A stretch of 64,000 bases of DNA from Pseudidiomarina atlantica (GCF_000753735.1 NZ_JPIN01000009.1:1-64000); one strand, 5' to 3'; shown: positions 48,206-57,952, counted from the stretch's first letter. Made by a program: numbers and translations. Notes: a model not told the origin generated them from the letters alone.

Positions 48206-48529
48206 ATGTTACAGAAAGTAGTAGGTGGTTCGATTGTATTGGTTGGCTTGTTGTTCGCAGGTAATGTGCAAGCGAATGAAGAAGCTGAAAAACTGGCACA
48301 GCAAAATGCTTGTACTGCGTGTCATGGTATTGATAACAAGATTGTAGGTCCTGCTTATAAAGACGTTGCGGCCAAATATGCTGACGACGCCGACGCACTT
48401 GCGAAAGTAAAAGACTCAATCAAGAACGGTGGTAAAGGTAAATGGGGCGAGATTCCAATGCCTGCGCAACCACAATTATCTGATGAGCAAATTACCCTGC
48501 TCGCCGAGTGGATCTTAAGTCTGAAATAA
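48206..48529 (+). CDS. Class I cytochrome c (c5/c-553-like), periplasmic
   Basis: The product has 107 aa. A signal peptide ends near VQA-NEE. The single haem site is CTACH (about residue 37-41) and the Met ligand is probably in IPMPAQPQLSD (about residue 85). It is a small soluble electron carrier. GAGGAG precedes the ATG. A weak hairpin (GTTCAACG/CGTTGGAC, 48541-48561) follows the gene. No oxidase or dehydrogenase gene is adjacent to name its partner. Confidence 0.9.
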   Translation: MLQKVVGGSIVLVGLLFAGNVQANEEAEKLAQQNACTACHGIDNKIVGPAYKDVAAKYADDADALAKVKDSIKNGGKGKWGEIPMPAQPQLSDEQITLLAEWILSLK

Positions 48530-48573
48530 GGCTGTTTATCGTTCAACGCTTGACGTTGGACGCGAATGCTACC

Positions 48574-48623
48574 CTCCTCGTCACGTCCTCGTTATAGTGG
48601 GGCACATCTAACGTGACGAGGAG
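48574..48623 (+). promoter_or_regulatory. Leader hairpin that sequesters the ggt ribosome binding site
   Basis: CTCCTCGTCACGT (48574-48586) is the exact reverse complement of ACGTGACGAGGAG (48611-48623), giving a 13-bp stem with a 24-nt loop. GAGGAG in the 3' arm is the ribosome binding site of the ggt gene, 6 nt before its ATG (48630). In a transcript that includes both arms the site would be hidden. TATAGT (48593-48598) in the loop could be a -10 element for a shorter transcript without the hairpin, but its -35 is poor. Confidence 0.7.
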
Positions 48624-48629
48624 ATTTTC

Positions 48630-50330
48630 ATGAAACCTTTCCTAGTATCTCTTACCTGCGCTGCAACGCTGTGTGTAAGCACTATGGCTGCGGCAGCAGA
48701 TCGCATTACTGGCCATCATTTTGCCACCCGTTCGGAAGCCATGGCACCGAATGCGATGGCCGCTACCAGTCAACCGCTGGCGACCCAAGTCGCGCTCGAT
48801 ATCATGCAACAAGGCGGCAATGCCATTGACGCAGCGATTGCTGCGAACGCGGTGCTCGGCTTGGTCGAGCCAACCGGCAATGGTATTGGCGGCGATCTAT
48901 TTGCCATTGTTTGGGACGCTGAAACAGAACAGCTTTATGGTTTGAATGCATCAGGACGCTCGCCACAGAGCCTGACACTGGATTACTTTAAGCAACGCGG
49001 ACTCGACAAGATCCCAGCGCGCGGTGTGTTACCCCTCTCGGTACCTGGAACTGTAGATGGTTGGTTTGAGCTGCATGAAAAATTTGGCGCACTGCCGATG
49101 GCACAAGTGCTTGCTCCGGCCATTGAATATGCCCGTCAAGGATTCCCAGTCACTGAAGTGATAGCTTATTATTTCGAACGCAACGCCGCGGTGATTGGTG
49201 AGCAACCTGGTTTTGCCGAGGTGTTTCTAAAAGACGGCCAGCCACCGCAAAAAGGTGAGCGTTTCCGCAATCCTGACTTGGCTAACACTTTAGAAAAGAT
49301 AGCTAACGAAGGTCGCGACGTTTTCTATCGCGGTGAGATTGCGCGCACCATTGATGCTTTTGTCGCAGAACATGGCGGTTTCTTAAGCTACGATGACCTA
49401 GCAAATCACACCTCGACCTGGGTCGAGCCGGTATCGACCAATTATCGCGGTTATGACCTTTGGGAACTCCCACCTAACACCCAAGGTATCGCAGCACAGC
49501 AAATTCTCAACATACTCGAGAACTATGATCTAGCCGCGATGGGCTTTGACAGCGCTGAGTACATTCATCATTTTGTTGAAGCGAAAAAGCTGGCCTTCGA
49601 AGACCGCGCCAAATACTACGCTGACCCAGAGTTTAGTGCTGCACCGGTGACTGGGCTGCTCGACAAAGATTATGCCAAGGAACGTGCCAAACTGATCGAT
49701 CCAAATCGCGCCGGCAAAGCGTATGAACCAGGTAATCCGCCGACCGAAGGCGATACGATTTATCTGACGACCGCGGATCAGCAAGGCAACATGGTGTCAC
49801 TGATTCAAAGTAATTACCGTGGCATGGGGTCTGGCATCACGCCAACGGGTTTAGGCTTCGTTATTCAGAATCGTGGTGAGTTGTTTGCTTTACAAGAAGG
49901 CCATGCGAACGTCTACGAACCCGGTAAACGGCCGTTCCATACCATTATTCCGGCATTTGTGACGAAAGATAGTAAGCCACTGATGAGCTACGGCGTGATG
50001 GGTGGCGCAACGCAACCGCAAATGCACGCGCAGATTCTGATCAATATGATCGATTTTGGCATGAATCTACAAGAAGCGGGTGACGCGCCACGCATTTTGC
50101 ATACGGGTTCAAGTCAGCCGACTGGCGAAATCATGGCTGACGGTGGTGTGGTGAGCCTAGAGAACGGCTTCTCGGCGGCAACGCGACGCGAGTTAATCAA
50201 AATGGGACACACCCTGCAAGAGGCAGTAGGTCCGTACGGTGGTTACCAAGCGATTTGGAAGAACCACGAAGAAGATGTGTATTATGGTGCCTCGGAGAGT
50301 CGTAAAGACGGCCACGCGGCAGGATTTTAA
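48630..50330 (+). CDS. Gamma-glutamyltransferase family protein, secreted
   Basis: The product has 566 aa with a signal peptide ending near MAAAADR. The whole GGT fold is present (GGNAIDAAIAANAVLGLVEP near residue 60, GNGIGGDLFAIV). The autocleavage and nucleophile Thr is most likely Thr376 in EGDTIYLTTADQQGN. That motif matches the DTxYLT version found in the YwrD-like GGT branch rather than the TTHxSV motif of E. coli Ggt. The lower-chain substrate motifs GMGSGI and GGATQPQMH are present. Members hydrolyse glutathione or gamma-glutamyl amides in the periplasm. The substrate is uncertain. Its leader has the hairpin at 48574-48623. Confidence 0.88.
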   Translation: MKPFLVSLTCAATLCVSTMAAAADRITGHHFATRSEAMAPNAMAATSQPLATQVALDIMQQGGNAIDAAIAANAVLGLVEPTGNGIGGDLFAIVWDAETEQLYGLNASGRSPQSLTLDYFKQRGLDKIPARGVLPLSVPGTVDGWFELHEKFGALPMAQVLAPAIEYARQGFPVTEVIAYYFERNAAVIGEQPGFAEVFLKDGQPPQKGERFRNPDLANTLEKIANEGRDVFYRGEIARTIDAFVAEHGGFLSYDDLANHTSTWVEPVSTNYRGYDLWELPPNTQGIAAQQILNILENYDLAAMGFDSAEYIHHFVEAKKLAFEDRAKYYADPEFSAAPVTGLLDKDYAKERAKLIDPNRAGKAYEPGNPPTEGDTIYLTTADQQGNMVSLIQSNYRGMGSGITPTGLGFVIQNRGELFALQEGHANVYEPGKRPFHTIIPAFVTKDSKPLMSYGVMGGATQPQMHAQILINMIDFGMNLQEAGDAPRILHTGSSQPTGEIMADGGVVSLENGFSAATRRELIKMGHTLQEAVGPYGGYQAIWKNHEEDVYYGASESRKDGHAAGF

Positions 50331-50344
50331 CTTGGAGGTAGGAC

Positions 50345-51379
50345 GTGCGCTGGTGGGTTGGTTTGTTTGCTATCGCTGTGGTGATTTTTGCGGTTTCATC
50401 GGGTAGCTCACCAGGGCGCTTTGCCGACCGCAACCCCTATTTACAACCTAAAGATACCAACGCGATTGATTTCTTTATGATGAGGTGGTTTGGCGATGAC
50501 GTTTGGGCCGATCAAGTCGCTGAACTTGCGGTCCAACCGGAACTGGTGGCGCAACAAACTGTGAACCTCGGTGCGCTATTGGCGCCGGGTCCGCAACCGC
50601 AAATCACCTGGTTGGGGCATGCCACCTTTCTGCTCCAATATCGCGGTCTGAATATCCTTACCGACCCGATTTTTAGTGACCGCGCATCACCTCTGAGCTT
50701 CGCCGGACCTGAGCGTTTGCAGGCACCACCGACTCAAATTGCCGAGCTACCAAGCATTGATTACGTAGTGATCAGCCATAATCACTACGACCATCTAGAT
50801 ACCGCCACGATTCGTGCTTTGGGTTCTGATGTCATTTACTTAGTGCCACTGGGGTTAACCCCATGGTTTACTGAGTTAGGCATTCCGGCGACCAAGGTTC
50901 GAGAGTTCGATTGGTGGGACGAACGCTCGTTCGGTACGCTGCGCGTTACCGCGACACCAAGCCAACACTGGTCGGCACGCAGTTTATGGGATAAAAACGA
51001 TACGCTCTGGGCTAGTTGGCATTTAGCCATTGGCGACTGGCAAGTATGGTTCGCCGGCGACACTGGCTATAACGACAAACAATTTAAAGAAATCGGTCAA
51101 CGTTTTCCGAAAATCGATGATGCGCTCTTGCCTATTGGTGCTTATTTGCCGCGTTGGTTTATGCAACCTCAACACATTAATCCCGAAGAAGCGTTACGCA
51201 TGCATCGCGATGCTGGCGCACAACGCTCGTATGCAATGCACTGGGGCACCTATCAACTTGCCGCGGAGAGCCTCAACCAGACGCGCGCAGATCTAGATGC
51301 AGCCAAGCAAAAGCTCGGGGCGAACAGCACAACGGTACAGCTAATGGCCATTGGTGAAACGCTGAGCATTAGTCACTGA
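50345..51379 (+). CDS. MBL-fold metallo-hydrolase (NAPE-PLD/UlaG-like)
   Basis: The product has 344 aa from a GTG with GGAGG 7 nt upstream. An N-terminal hydrophobic segment suggests membrane anchoring or export. The metal motif HNHYDHLD (about residue 144), followed by downstream His and Asp (AGDTGYNDKQF), is that of the NAPE-PLD-like branch of the metallo-beta-lactamase fold. The substrate is probably a phospholipid or a similar ester. The gene starts 14 bp after ggt and is probably cotranscribed. Confidence 0.85.
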   Translation: MRWWVGLFAIAVVIFAVSSGSSPGRFADRNPYLQPKDTNAIDFFMMRWFGDDVWADQVAELAVQPELVAQQTVNLGALLAPGPQPQITWLGHATFLLQYRGLNILTDPIFSDRASPLSFAGPERLQAPPTQIAELPSIDYVVISHNHYDHLDTATIRALGSDVIYLVPLGLTPWFTELGIPATKVREFDWWDERSFGTLRVTATPSQHWSARSLWDKNDTLWASWHLAIGDWQVWFAGDTGYNDKQFKEIGQRFPKIDDALLPIGAYLPRWFMQPQHINPEEALRMHRDAGAQRSYAMHWGTYQLAAESLNQTRADLDAAKQKLGANSTTVQLMAIGETLSISH

Positions 51380-51404
51380 TATGAGACATTAAGTAAATAA
51401 GACT

Positions 51405-51455
51405 TTACTTTTAGTAAGAATGGATCAACTATAAGTCAACTTTACTTTACTTATA
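51405..51455 (+). promoter_or_regulatory. Two palindromes upstream of the membrane protein/HTH pair
   Basis: TTACT-TTT-AGTAA (51405-51417) and TATAAGT...ACTTATA (51430-51436, 51449-51455) are perfect inverted repeats in the AT-rich stretch before the gene pair. The related motif ACTTTACTTA recurs. They look like binding sites for the HTH protein encoded by the second gene (autoregulation). Inference only. Confidence 0.5.
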
Positions 51456-51463
51456 GGTGTTTT

Positions 51464-51859
51464 ATGTCTCAACAACAAACAAGAAAACGTACACTTTTAC
51501 TCGCCATCTGGACTGCACTTTGGGTGTTATCGACGGCGTTAGTGACTTACGTCAGTACCCAACATCAAACGGATTACACAACTTTGAAAGCTGGGTTTTT
51601 AGCGCTTAATCTAGCGATTGGCATCATCATGATCGAAATGAATCGGCGCTATGTCCTTGCACTTGACGAACTGCAGCAGAAAATCCACTTGCAAGCAATG
51701 GGCATTAGTCTCGGTGTCACGCTCATTGGCGGTATCGCTTATAGCCTTGCGGATGTAGGAAATCTAATTCAAGGTGATGCTGAAATTGGTTACCTAATTA
51801 TGCTCATGGGCATCAGCTATCTGATCAGCGTGGTCACGGGTGCACGGAAGTACGCATGA
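51464..51859 (+). CDS. Small inner-membrane protein, partner of HTH regulator
   Basis: The product has 131 aa with four predicted membrane helices (about residues 10-30, 42-60, 77-97 and 105-125). The motif MNRRYVLALDELQQKIHLQAMG lies between helices 2 and 3. I do not know a named family with certainty. Its stop overlaps the start of the HTH gene (ATGA). Membrane protein plus YozG-like HTH pairs of this size are common in bacteria, and the membrane partner's function is unknown. Confidence 0.75.
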   Translation: MSQQQTRKRTLLLAIWTALWVLSTALVTYVSTQHQTDYTTLKAGFLALNLAIGIIMIEMNRRYVLALDELQQKIHLQAMGISLGVTLIGGIAYSLADVGNLIQGDAEIGYLIMLMGISYLISVVTGARKYA

Positions 51860-52062
51860 AGAATCGTTTAAAAGTATTGCGCGCGGAGCGCAACTGGACC
51901 CAAGCCGATCTTGCTGCAGCAGTTGATGTGTCGCGCCAGACCATCAACGCGATTGAGAAAGGCAAATTTGATCCCAGCTTATCGCTCGCATTTAAGTTTT
52001 CGCGCTTGTTCGATGCGCCCATCGAATCTTTATTTTTCGATGATAGCGATAGCAAAAACTGA
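51856..52062 (+). CDS. XRE/Cro-type HTH regulator (YozG-like)
   Basis: The product has 68 aa, almost all one helix-turn-helix domain: NWTQADLAAAVDVSRQTINAIEKGKFDPS is the HTH, followed by LAFKFSRLFDAPIESLF. It resembles small YozG-like Cro/CI regulators. Its start overlaps the membrane protein stop by 4 bp. The palindromes at 51405-51455 are candidate operators. Confidence 0.88.
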   Translation: MKNRLKVLRAERNWTQADLAAAVDVSRQTINAIEKGKFDPSLSLAFKFSRLFDAPIESLFFDDSDSKN

Positions 52063-52126
52063 GTGCCATTTTAATCTAGCCTAAGGTAAGCTGTTCCCAT
52101 TGTAGGTAAAAGGCGATGAGAACAGC

Positions 52127-52903
52127 ATGGATTTAGTACTAACGGCCTTACTTGCGAGTACCGTAACCGGTGCTCTCACTGCCGTAGGAGCGCTGCCAGT
52201 ATTATTCGGTAAGCGGCCGTCTGAGCGCTTCAATGACACGCTACTTGGCTTTGCTGCCGGCGTTATGCTGGCGGCATCGTTTTTTTCACTAATCGTACCC
52301 TCGATTGATATTTCGACCGAGCTATATGGCGCCGGACCTACGCCTGCGCTAATTGCGGTATTTGGCATTCTGCTCGGCGCCGGTGCTATTGCCGTGATGG
52401 ATCGCCTATTACCACATGAGCATTTCATCTCGGGTCCAGAAGGCATCGCCAGTGAAAAGATTTCTGGCGTGTGGCTGTTTGTCTTTGCCATTGCCATTCA
52501 CAACTTCCCCGAAGGTCTGGCCGTCGGCGTTGGCTACGGTAGCGGCGAAACAGATACCGCCTTTTCGTTAGCGCTCGGCATAGGCTTACAAAACTTGCCT
52601 GAGGGGCTTGCAGTAGCTGTTGGCTTAATGGCAGTTGGCTATTCGCGCGTGAAGAGCTTCTTGGTAGCGGCACTTACTGGTCTGATTGAGCCAATTGGCG
52701 GTCTGGTCGGCGGTATTTTCGTTAATTTGTCGCAAGTTCTACTGCCGTGGGGGCTAGTTTTCGCCGCAGGTGCTATGCTATTTGTGATCAGTCACGAAAT
52801 CATTCCAGAAACGCATCGGCGCGGCCACCATCAACGCGCGACCGCAGGCTTGATGGTCGGTCTCGTAATTATGTTATTCCTTGACGTGTGGTTAGCAGCA
52901 TGA
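52127..52903 (+). CDS. ZIP-family metal transporter
   Basis: The product has 258 aa with eight predicted helices. The metal-site motifs of ZIP carriers are present: HNFPEGLAVGVGYGSG (about residue 125) and LPEGLAVAVGLMA (about 163) in the two pore helices. No His-rich cytoplasmic loop is seen. ZIP proteins import Zn2+ or other divalent ions. No Zur-like site was seen in the 64 bp upstream. The next gene overlaps by 4 bp. Confidence 0.88.
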   Translation: MDLVLTALLASTVTGALTAVGALPVLFGKRPSERFNDTLLGFAAGVMLAASFFSLIVPSIDISTELYGAGPTPALIAVFGILLGAGAIAVMDRLLPHEHFISGPEGIASEKISGVWLFVFAIAIHNFPEGLAVGVGYGSGETDTAFSLALGIGLQNLPEGLAVAVGLMAVGYSRVKSFLVAALTGLIEPIGGLVGGIFVNLSQVLLPWGLVFAAGAMLFVISHEIIPETHRRGHHQRATAGLMVGLVIMLFLDVWLAA

Positions 52904-53721
52904 CAGCAGTCAGTTTTATTGGATACGGTGATATCGCAACGCGCACCAGCACAGCGTTGATTTTAAGTAGCTACACTAAGATGCGTGGCTTGTGCCGCTA
53001 TCCTGAACTTAAAGATAACCCAGCGCATGTTGAGCTGATTGCTGGCGATGCCGCCAACGCGGCTGACATCGAACGCGTAGTGACGGCAGAAACTGAAGTC
53101 ATCATCATGACGTTAACGCCAAACCGGCAGAGTGACGATAGCTACCACAATGGTTATGTTGTGCCCGCTCGAATATTGCAAAATCACCTGCAAACCAACG
53201 GTTGGCAGCCGCGTATTATCTTTGTTTCAAGTACTGGCGTGTATGGCCAGCGCGATGGCAGCTGGATCGATGAAAGCACTCCAGCAGAGCCCAGTGACGG
53301 TGCCGGTAAAAGTTTACTGCAAGCTGAACAGATTATTGCCAGTGCGAGTCCCCACACCACGATTCTGCGCTGTTCTGGTATTTATGGTCCAGAACGGACG
53401 CGCTTAGCGGAATTATTGATTTCTGGTGAAGGTGTGATAACCCCAGCGTGGACCAATCGTATTCATGCCGACGATGTCGCTGGATTTATCGCGTACTTAG
53501 TCCAAAATCCTGAACGGTCACAGCCGATATTTTTAGTGAGTGACGATGAGCCGCTGCTACAAGAGGATGCTTACGGACGTTTAGCAAAACGTTTGGGTAT
53601 CGATTTGCGCACGATTGCGCGCAGCGAAGAAATTGGTCGCCGCGGCAGCAAGCGTGTCAGTAACCGCTTGCTACATGCCAGCGGTTACCAACTCACTCAC
53701 CCAACCTACGAGCCGCGTTAA
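52900..53721 (+). CDS. NAD(P)-dependent epimerase/reductase, YeeZ-like SDR
   Basis: The product has 273 aa from the ATG at 52900, which overlaps the ZIP stop (ATGA). A GTG at 52888 would add four residues. The Rossmann start [12 protein letters not shown] has a shortened glycine motif (GxGxxA). Later motifs [12 protein letters not shown] and [11 protein letters not shown] (about residue 155) are typical of the YeeZ/SDR family. The usual Tyr of SDRs is in VYGQ, with Lys shifted to AGKSLLQAE. The substrate is unknown. Its stop codon shares TTAA with the nadA stop. Confidence 0.8.
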   Translation: MTAVSFIGYGDIATRTSTALILSSYTKMRGLCRYPELKDNPAHVELIAGDAANAADIERVVTAETEVIIMTLTPNRQSDDSYHNGYVVPARILQNHLQTNGWQPRIIFVSSTGVYGQRDGSWIDESTPAEPSDGAGKSLLQAEQIIASASPHTTILRCSGIYGPERTRLAELLISGEGVITPAWTNRIHADDVAGFIAYLVQNPERSQPIFLVSDDEPLLQEDAYGRLAKRLGIDLRTIARSEEIGRRGSKRVSNRLLHASGYQLTHPTYEPR

Positions 53722-54767
53722 CCTTTTTTGAAATTCAGCATGCGTGTGAGCGGCTGCATCGCCCGCTCACCCAATGCTGGGTCAACATGAATCTCGTGCG
53801 CCTTACCGCCGTGCTCGAGCGCATCAGCAATAGCGACCAAGCCATTCATTGCCATCCATGGACAGTGTGCACAACTACGACAGGTAGCGCCGTTGCCCGC
53901 CGTTGGCGCTTCAATAAAATGCTTATGCGGTGACAACTGCTGCATTTTGTAAAAAATACCGCGGTCGGTCGCGACAATAAAGGTGTCATTTGGCAATTCT
54001 TGACTCGCTTTGATCAACTGCGAGGTAGAACCTACGGCATCGGCGAGTTCAACCACTGCTGCCGGTGACTCCGGGTGCACCAAAATCGCCGCTTCTGGGT
54101 AAACTTTTTTAAGGTCTTCCAGCGCTTTCGTTTTAAATTCATCATGCACCACACAAGCACCCTGCCACATCAGCATATCGGCACCAGTTTGCTTCTGAAT
54201 ATAATTACCCAAGTGTTGATCTGGCGCCCATAAAATCTTTTCACCCTCGGCATCCAGATGATCAACGATATCCAGAGCGATGCTTGACGTGACGACCCAA
54301 TCCGCGCGCGCTTTCACCGCTGCCGAAGTGTTGGCATACACCACCACAGTACGGTCAGGATGCGCGTCACAGAAGGCTGAGAACTCTTCAATGGGGCAAC
54401 CAATATCAAGTGAGCAGGTCGCTTCTAAAGTCGGCATCAGCACGGTTTTATGTGGCGTTAGTATTTTGGCGGTCTCGCCCATAAACTTAACACCTGCAAC
54501 AATCAGGGTTTCAGCTGCATGGTTTGCGCCAAAGCGAGCCATCTCCAACGAATCTGAAACGCAACCACCGGTTTCTTCCGCCAGTGCTTGGATTTCAGGA
54601 TCGGTATAGTAATGCGCCACTAGCACCGCATTTTTCTCTTTTAAGAGCTTTTTGATGCGAGCAATGGTGTCAGCTTTCTCACGCTCGTTGAGTGGCTTAG
54701 GCTTGGCTGGAAACGCATAATCAAGCTTATCGATGACACGCGCTTGAATTTCTTCAGTGATACTCAT
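53718..54767 (-). CDS. nadA: Quinolinate synthase A
   Basis: The product has 349 aa. NadA has a 4Fe-4S cluster held by three Cys, seen in [15 protein letters not shown] (about residues 115-125) and [10 protein letters not shown] near residue 295. Substrate motifs are [12 protein letters not shown] and [12 protein letters not shown]. It condenses iminoaspartate with dihydroxyacetone phosphate in NAD synthesis. The stop overlaps the stop of the convergent epimerase by 4 bp. It follows the two tRNA-Lys genes on the minus strand, as in many gammaproteobacteria. Confidence 0.95.
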   Translation of the reverse strand: MSITEEIQARVIDKLDYAFPAKPKPLNEREKADTIARIKKLLKEKNAVLVAHYYTDPEIQALAEETGGCVSDSLEMARFGANHAAETLIVAGVKFMGETAKILTPHKTVLMPTLEATCSLDIGCPIEEFSAFCDAHPDRTVVVYANTSAAVKARADWVVTSSIALDIVDHLDAEGEKILWAPDQHLGNYIQKQTGADMLMWQGACVVHDEFKTKALEDLKKVYPEAAILVHPESPAAVVELADAVGSTSQLIKASQELPNDTFIVATDRGIFYKMQQLSPHKHFIEAPTAGNGATCRSCAHCPWMAMNGLVAIADALEHGGKAHEIHVDPALGERAMQPLTRMLNFKKG

Positions 54768-54835
54768 ACGACTACTTCACTACAAGGAATAAGTTCGGGG
54801 ATTATAGCGAAAAAAGCGAACGGGGTAAAAAATAG

Positions 54836-54911
54836 TGGTGGGTCGTGCAGGATTCGAACCTGCGACCAATTGATTAAAAGTCAACTGCTCTACCAACTGA
54901 GCTAACGACCC
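54836..54911 (-). tRNA. tRNA-Lys (TTT anticodon), copy 1
   Basis: The 76-nt gene includes encoded CCA and is identical or nearly identical to E. coli tRNA-Lys (GGGTCGTTAGCTCAGTTGG start, anticodon loop CTTTTAA). Copy 2 lies 33 bp upstream on the same strand with no sequence difference that I can see. Confidence 0.97.
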
Positions 54912-54944
54912 ACTAAAAAAACAGAATGGGGATGATGAGAAGAT

Positions 54945-55020
54945 TGGTGGGTCGTGCAGGATTCGAACCTGCGACCAATTGATTAAAAGTCAACTGCTCT
55001 ACCAACTGAGCTAACGACCC
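54945..55020 (-). tRNA. tRNA-Lys (TTT anticodon), copy 2
   Basis: Identical in sequence to copy 1 as far as I can read. The tandem pair is transcribed on the minus strand from an upstream promoter in the gap after cpoB (55021-55157), which holds no gene. Confidence 0.97.
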
Positions 55021-55157
55021 AATCTCATCGGCTGCTGCTTATCAGCGGCAACGGCGGCATAGTTTACTGAAAAAGCCGCTCGTTGCAACTGTAAATTGCA
55101 GATAGATGGTGCGTTTGCTCAATTTGCGAGCATTCGCGGCAAATCCTTACAAGGTTG

Positions 55158-55913
55158 TTACAAATTAGCGAGACGTTGGCGCGCTAAATCAGCCGGTGTG
55201 CTGCTTGGATATTCCGCAATGACTTTATCAAAGTAACTTTTCGCAAGCTCTTTTTCGCCCTGTTGTTGCGCAACGATTCCAAGCTTCAACATGCTGTCTG
55301 CACGCTTGTTGCTGTCTTCGAACTGCTCAACCACAGCGGTGAACTCAGCTTTCGCCTCGGCAAAATTGCCTTCCGCGTACAACAACTGACCTAGCCAATA
55401 ATGCGCGTTAGGAACGTAGGTAGAATTAGGAAAGTTTTCGATAAACTTTCTAAACTCGGGAATCGCCGCGTCATAGCGACGGTCTTCCATCACCATACGA
55501 ATGGCTTTGTCGTAAGCGTCGTTCTCGCTTAAGTCACTTGAATAGTCGCTACCACCATTGTTGCTACTTCCGGCTGCCGGCATCTCTGTCGAAACCGCAG
55601 TGTCGTTGCTAGCAGGTGGTGGAGTTGCATTCAACCGGCGGTCAATCTCTTGATAAATCTCCCGCTGCCGTTGCAAAATTTGTTCAAGTTGGTAGGCGTG
55701 CTCTTCCGTTTGACCGCGCAATTCCGCAACTTCGGACTGCAACGATGCCATTTGGTCTAACAACGCCATTTGTGCAGCATTACGTGCATCCATGACGCGT
55801 TCAAGTTGCTCTAAGCGTTCTTCAACGCTGCCACTGCCTAATTTAGATACCGGTGCCTGCGCAAGCACGACACCGGGAATCAAAAAGGCCAACACGAGAA
55901 TTAATTTTTGCAT
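55158..55913 (-). CDS. cpoB: Cell division coordinator CpoB (tol-pal system protein)
   Basis: The product has 251 aa. After a signal peptide, an N-terminal coiled-coil segment (about residues 30-95) precedes a low-complexity Ser/Asn linker. Tetratricopeptide repeats follow (about 130-250, for example YVPNAHYWLGQLLYAEGNF). CpoB links Tol-Pal with peptidoglycan synthesis at the septum. It ends the tol-pal operon, 31 bp after pal. Confidence 0.94.
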   Translation of the reverse strand: MQKLILVLAFLIPGVVLAQAPVSKLGSGSVEERLEQLERVMDARNAAQMALLDQMASLQSEVAELRGQTEEHAYQLEQILQRQREIYQEIDRRLNATPPPASNDTAVSTEMPAAGSSNNGGSDYSSDLSENDAYDKAIRMVMEDRRYDAAIPEFRKFIENFPNSTYVPNAHYWLGQLLYAEGNFAEAKAEFTAVVEQFEDSNKRADSMLKLGIVAQQQGEKELAKSYFDKVIAEYPSSTPADLARQRLANL

Positions 55914-55944
55914 TGGCTTACCATTTATTGCTTGTTAGTGCGAC

Positions 55945-56481
55945 TTAGTATACCAAAACGCCACGACGGTTTTTCGCGTACGCAGCTTGCGTAGACGCAT
56001 TTACCAATGGCTTTTCTTCACCGTAAGAAACAGTTTCGATTTGGTTTGAGCTAACACCTAAGTTTTGTAGGTATTGTGCAACTGCTTTCGCACGACGTTC
56101 ACCCAACGCGATGTTGTATTCTGGTGTGCCGCGCTCGTCACAGTGACCTTCAATCGTCACAGTTACATTCGGATTTTGTACCAAGAACTCAGCATGCTCA
56201 GAAAGCATTGAGCCGTACTCTGAACTGATGCGCGAATCATCGAAAGCAAAGTAAACAATGTTTTCTTGACGCAAGGTTTCCATTTGCTCAGCACGAATTT
56301 CTTCAGGCGTTTTCGCACGATCAGCTGAGTCAATCTCTACACCTGATCCATCTTGTTCTTGCTGCTGCTGGTTAGTCTGTTGATTTGCCGCATCGTCAGC
56401 GCTTTGGCTTGAGCTACAAGCTGCCAAGGTCAGCATAGGTACAGCGATAAACAGGCTTTTTAATAACTGATTTGCGTTCAT
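55945..56481 (-). CDS. pal: Peptidoglycan-associated lipoprotein Pal
   Basis: The product has 178 aa. The lipobox LAAC (Cys22) is followed by a Gln/Asn-rich linker. The OmpA-C domain (about residues 70-178) carries the peptidoglycan-binding motifs IEGHCDERGTPEYNIALGERRA (split around residues 112-133). It anchors the outer membrane to the cell wall. Confidence 0.97.
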   Translation of the reverse strand: MNANQLLKSLFIAVPMLTLAACSSSQSADDAANQQTNQQQQEQDGSGVEIDSADRAKTPEEIRAEQMETLRQENIVYFAFDDSRISSEYGSMLSEHAEFLVQNPNVTVTIEGHCDERGTPEYNIALGERRAKAVAQYLQNLGVSSNQIETVSYGEEKPLVNASTQAAYAKNRRGVLVY

Positions 56482-56545
56482 GTCCGCGTTCCTTTGTTCA
56501 AAATGTTCAAAAATGACTGAAATTGTAGGTATTCATGCTAATGCA

Positions 56546-57904
56546 CTAGCGTAAAAACGGCGACCACGCAGGTGATTTAACTTCACCTTTACGGGCTGGA
56601 AGACGCGCTTTAAAGCGGCCGTCCACCGAAACCAACGCCAGTACTTGTTGGTTATTATGTGTTGTACTATAAATCACCATGCTGCCATTTGGCGCTAGGC
56701 TTGGTGACTCATCCAACATTGTTTGGGTCAATACTTGCATGCCGCCTGATGGATAGTCTTGCTTGGCAATATGATAATTACCTTGCGTACGATTCACCAT
56801 GACTACTTGCTGACCGTCTGGAGTCCAAGTTCCCCCCAAGTTTTGCTCACCTTCGAAGGTGACTCGGCGAACCTGACCTGAATCTAAATTTACGCTATAA
56901 AGTTGCGGTCTTCCACCTCTTTCTGACGTAAAAATCAGCGATTTACCGTCCGGTGCCCAACTTGGTTCCGTATCAATTGAATAGTGCTGAGTCACCCGCT
57001 CTAAACGCTTCGTTGCAATTTCCATGACATAAAGTTCTGGATTGCCATCTTTCGATAACACCATAGCCAACTTTTTGCCATCTGGCGAGAAAGTCGGACT
57101 ACTATTAATACCAGAGAATGAGGTGATCTTCTCACGACGTGTAGTGTAGATGTCCTGAATGAAAATTTCTGGACGCTTGTTCTCAAAACTTACGTAGGCC
57201 AGCTTATTGCCATCTGGTGACCATGAAGGTGACATGAGCGGCTCTGGGCTACGCAGCAAAACTTTCTCGTTGTAACCATCGTAATCGGCAACCACTAACT
57301 CGTATGGCTTATCATTGTCGTGATTGACAGTTACATATGCGATGCGGGTCATGAAAGCGCCCGGCTCGCCGGTCATAGTTTCATAAAACACATCAGAAAT
57401 GCGGTGTGCGTATTGACGGAATTGATCACCACCAATCACACTGCGACGCGCATCAAGAATATGGTCTTGTGAGTCCACTAACTGACCATTGCGCAACTGG
57501 CGCGAACCACTGGTAATCTGACCACGCAAGATATCGATGATTTGGAATGAGACGGTGTAGCGGTCGACCGCATAAGGTTCAACCGTTCCCACTAACACAG
57601 CTTCAACACCCAGGCTCGCCCAGCTGGGATAATCGATTTCCGTTTCATTGCTGGGCATTTGTGGCATACCGTTCACCGGAATCGGATTAAATTTGCCACT
57701 ACGCATAAGGTCTGCGGCAATCACTTCGGTTAGATTACCTGGAGCAGGCCCTTCACCAAGCCAACGAAACGGTACTACGGCAATCGGACGCGCACTGTCG
57801 ATACCATCGGTAATGACGATTTCGAGTGAAGCATTCGCTGGGCGCTGAACCATTATTAGGGTCAGCAGCGCAGTCAGCGCAATCAATGTCAATTTTTTCA
57901 TCAT
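56546..57904 (-). CDS. tolB: Tol-Pal translocation protein TolB
   Basis: The product has 452 aa with a signal peptide. The N-terminal domain (about residues 25-170) is followed by a six-bladed beta-propeller. Repeats [30 protein letters not shown] and [15 protein letters not shown] are evenly spaced. TolB is periplasmic and binds Pal. Spacing to pal is 64 bp and to tolA is 48 bp. Confidence 0.97.
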   Translation of the reverse strand: MMKKLTLIALTALLTLIMVQRPANASLEIVITDGIDSARPIAVVPFRWLGEGPAPGNLTEVIAADLMRSGKFNPIPVNGMPQMPSNETEIDYPSWASLGVEAVLVGTVEPYAVDRYTVSFQIIDILRGQITSGSRQLRNGQLVDSQDHILDARRSVIGGDQFRQYAHRISDVFYETMTGEPGAFMTRIAYVTVNHDNDKPYELVVADYDGYNEKVLLRSPEPLMSPSWSPDGNKLAYVSFENKRPEIFIQDIYTTRREKITSFSGINSSPTFSPDGKKLAMVLSKDGNPELYVMEIATKRLERVTQHYSIDTEPSWAPDGKSLIFTSERGGRPQLYSVNLDSGQVRRVTFEGEQNLGGTWTPDGQQVVMVNRTQGNYHIAKQDYPSGGMQVLTQTMLDESPSLAPNGSMVIYSTTHNNQQVLALVSVDGRFKARLPARKGEVKSPAWSPFLR

Positions 57905-57952
57905 AGTATTGGTTACCGTTACTTCCTAAAAAAACTTGTATGAGAGCCTATC

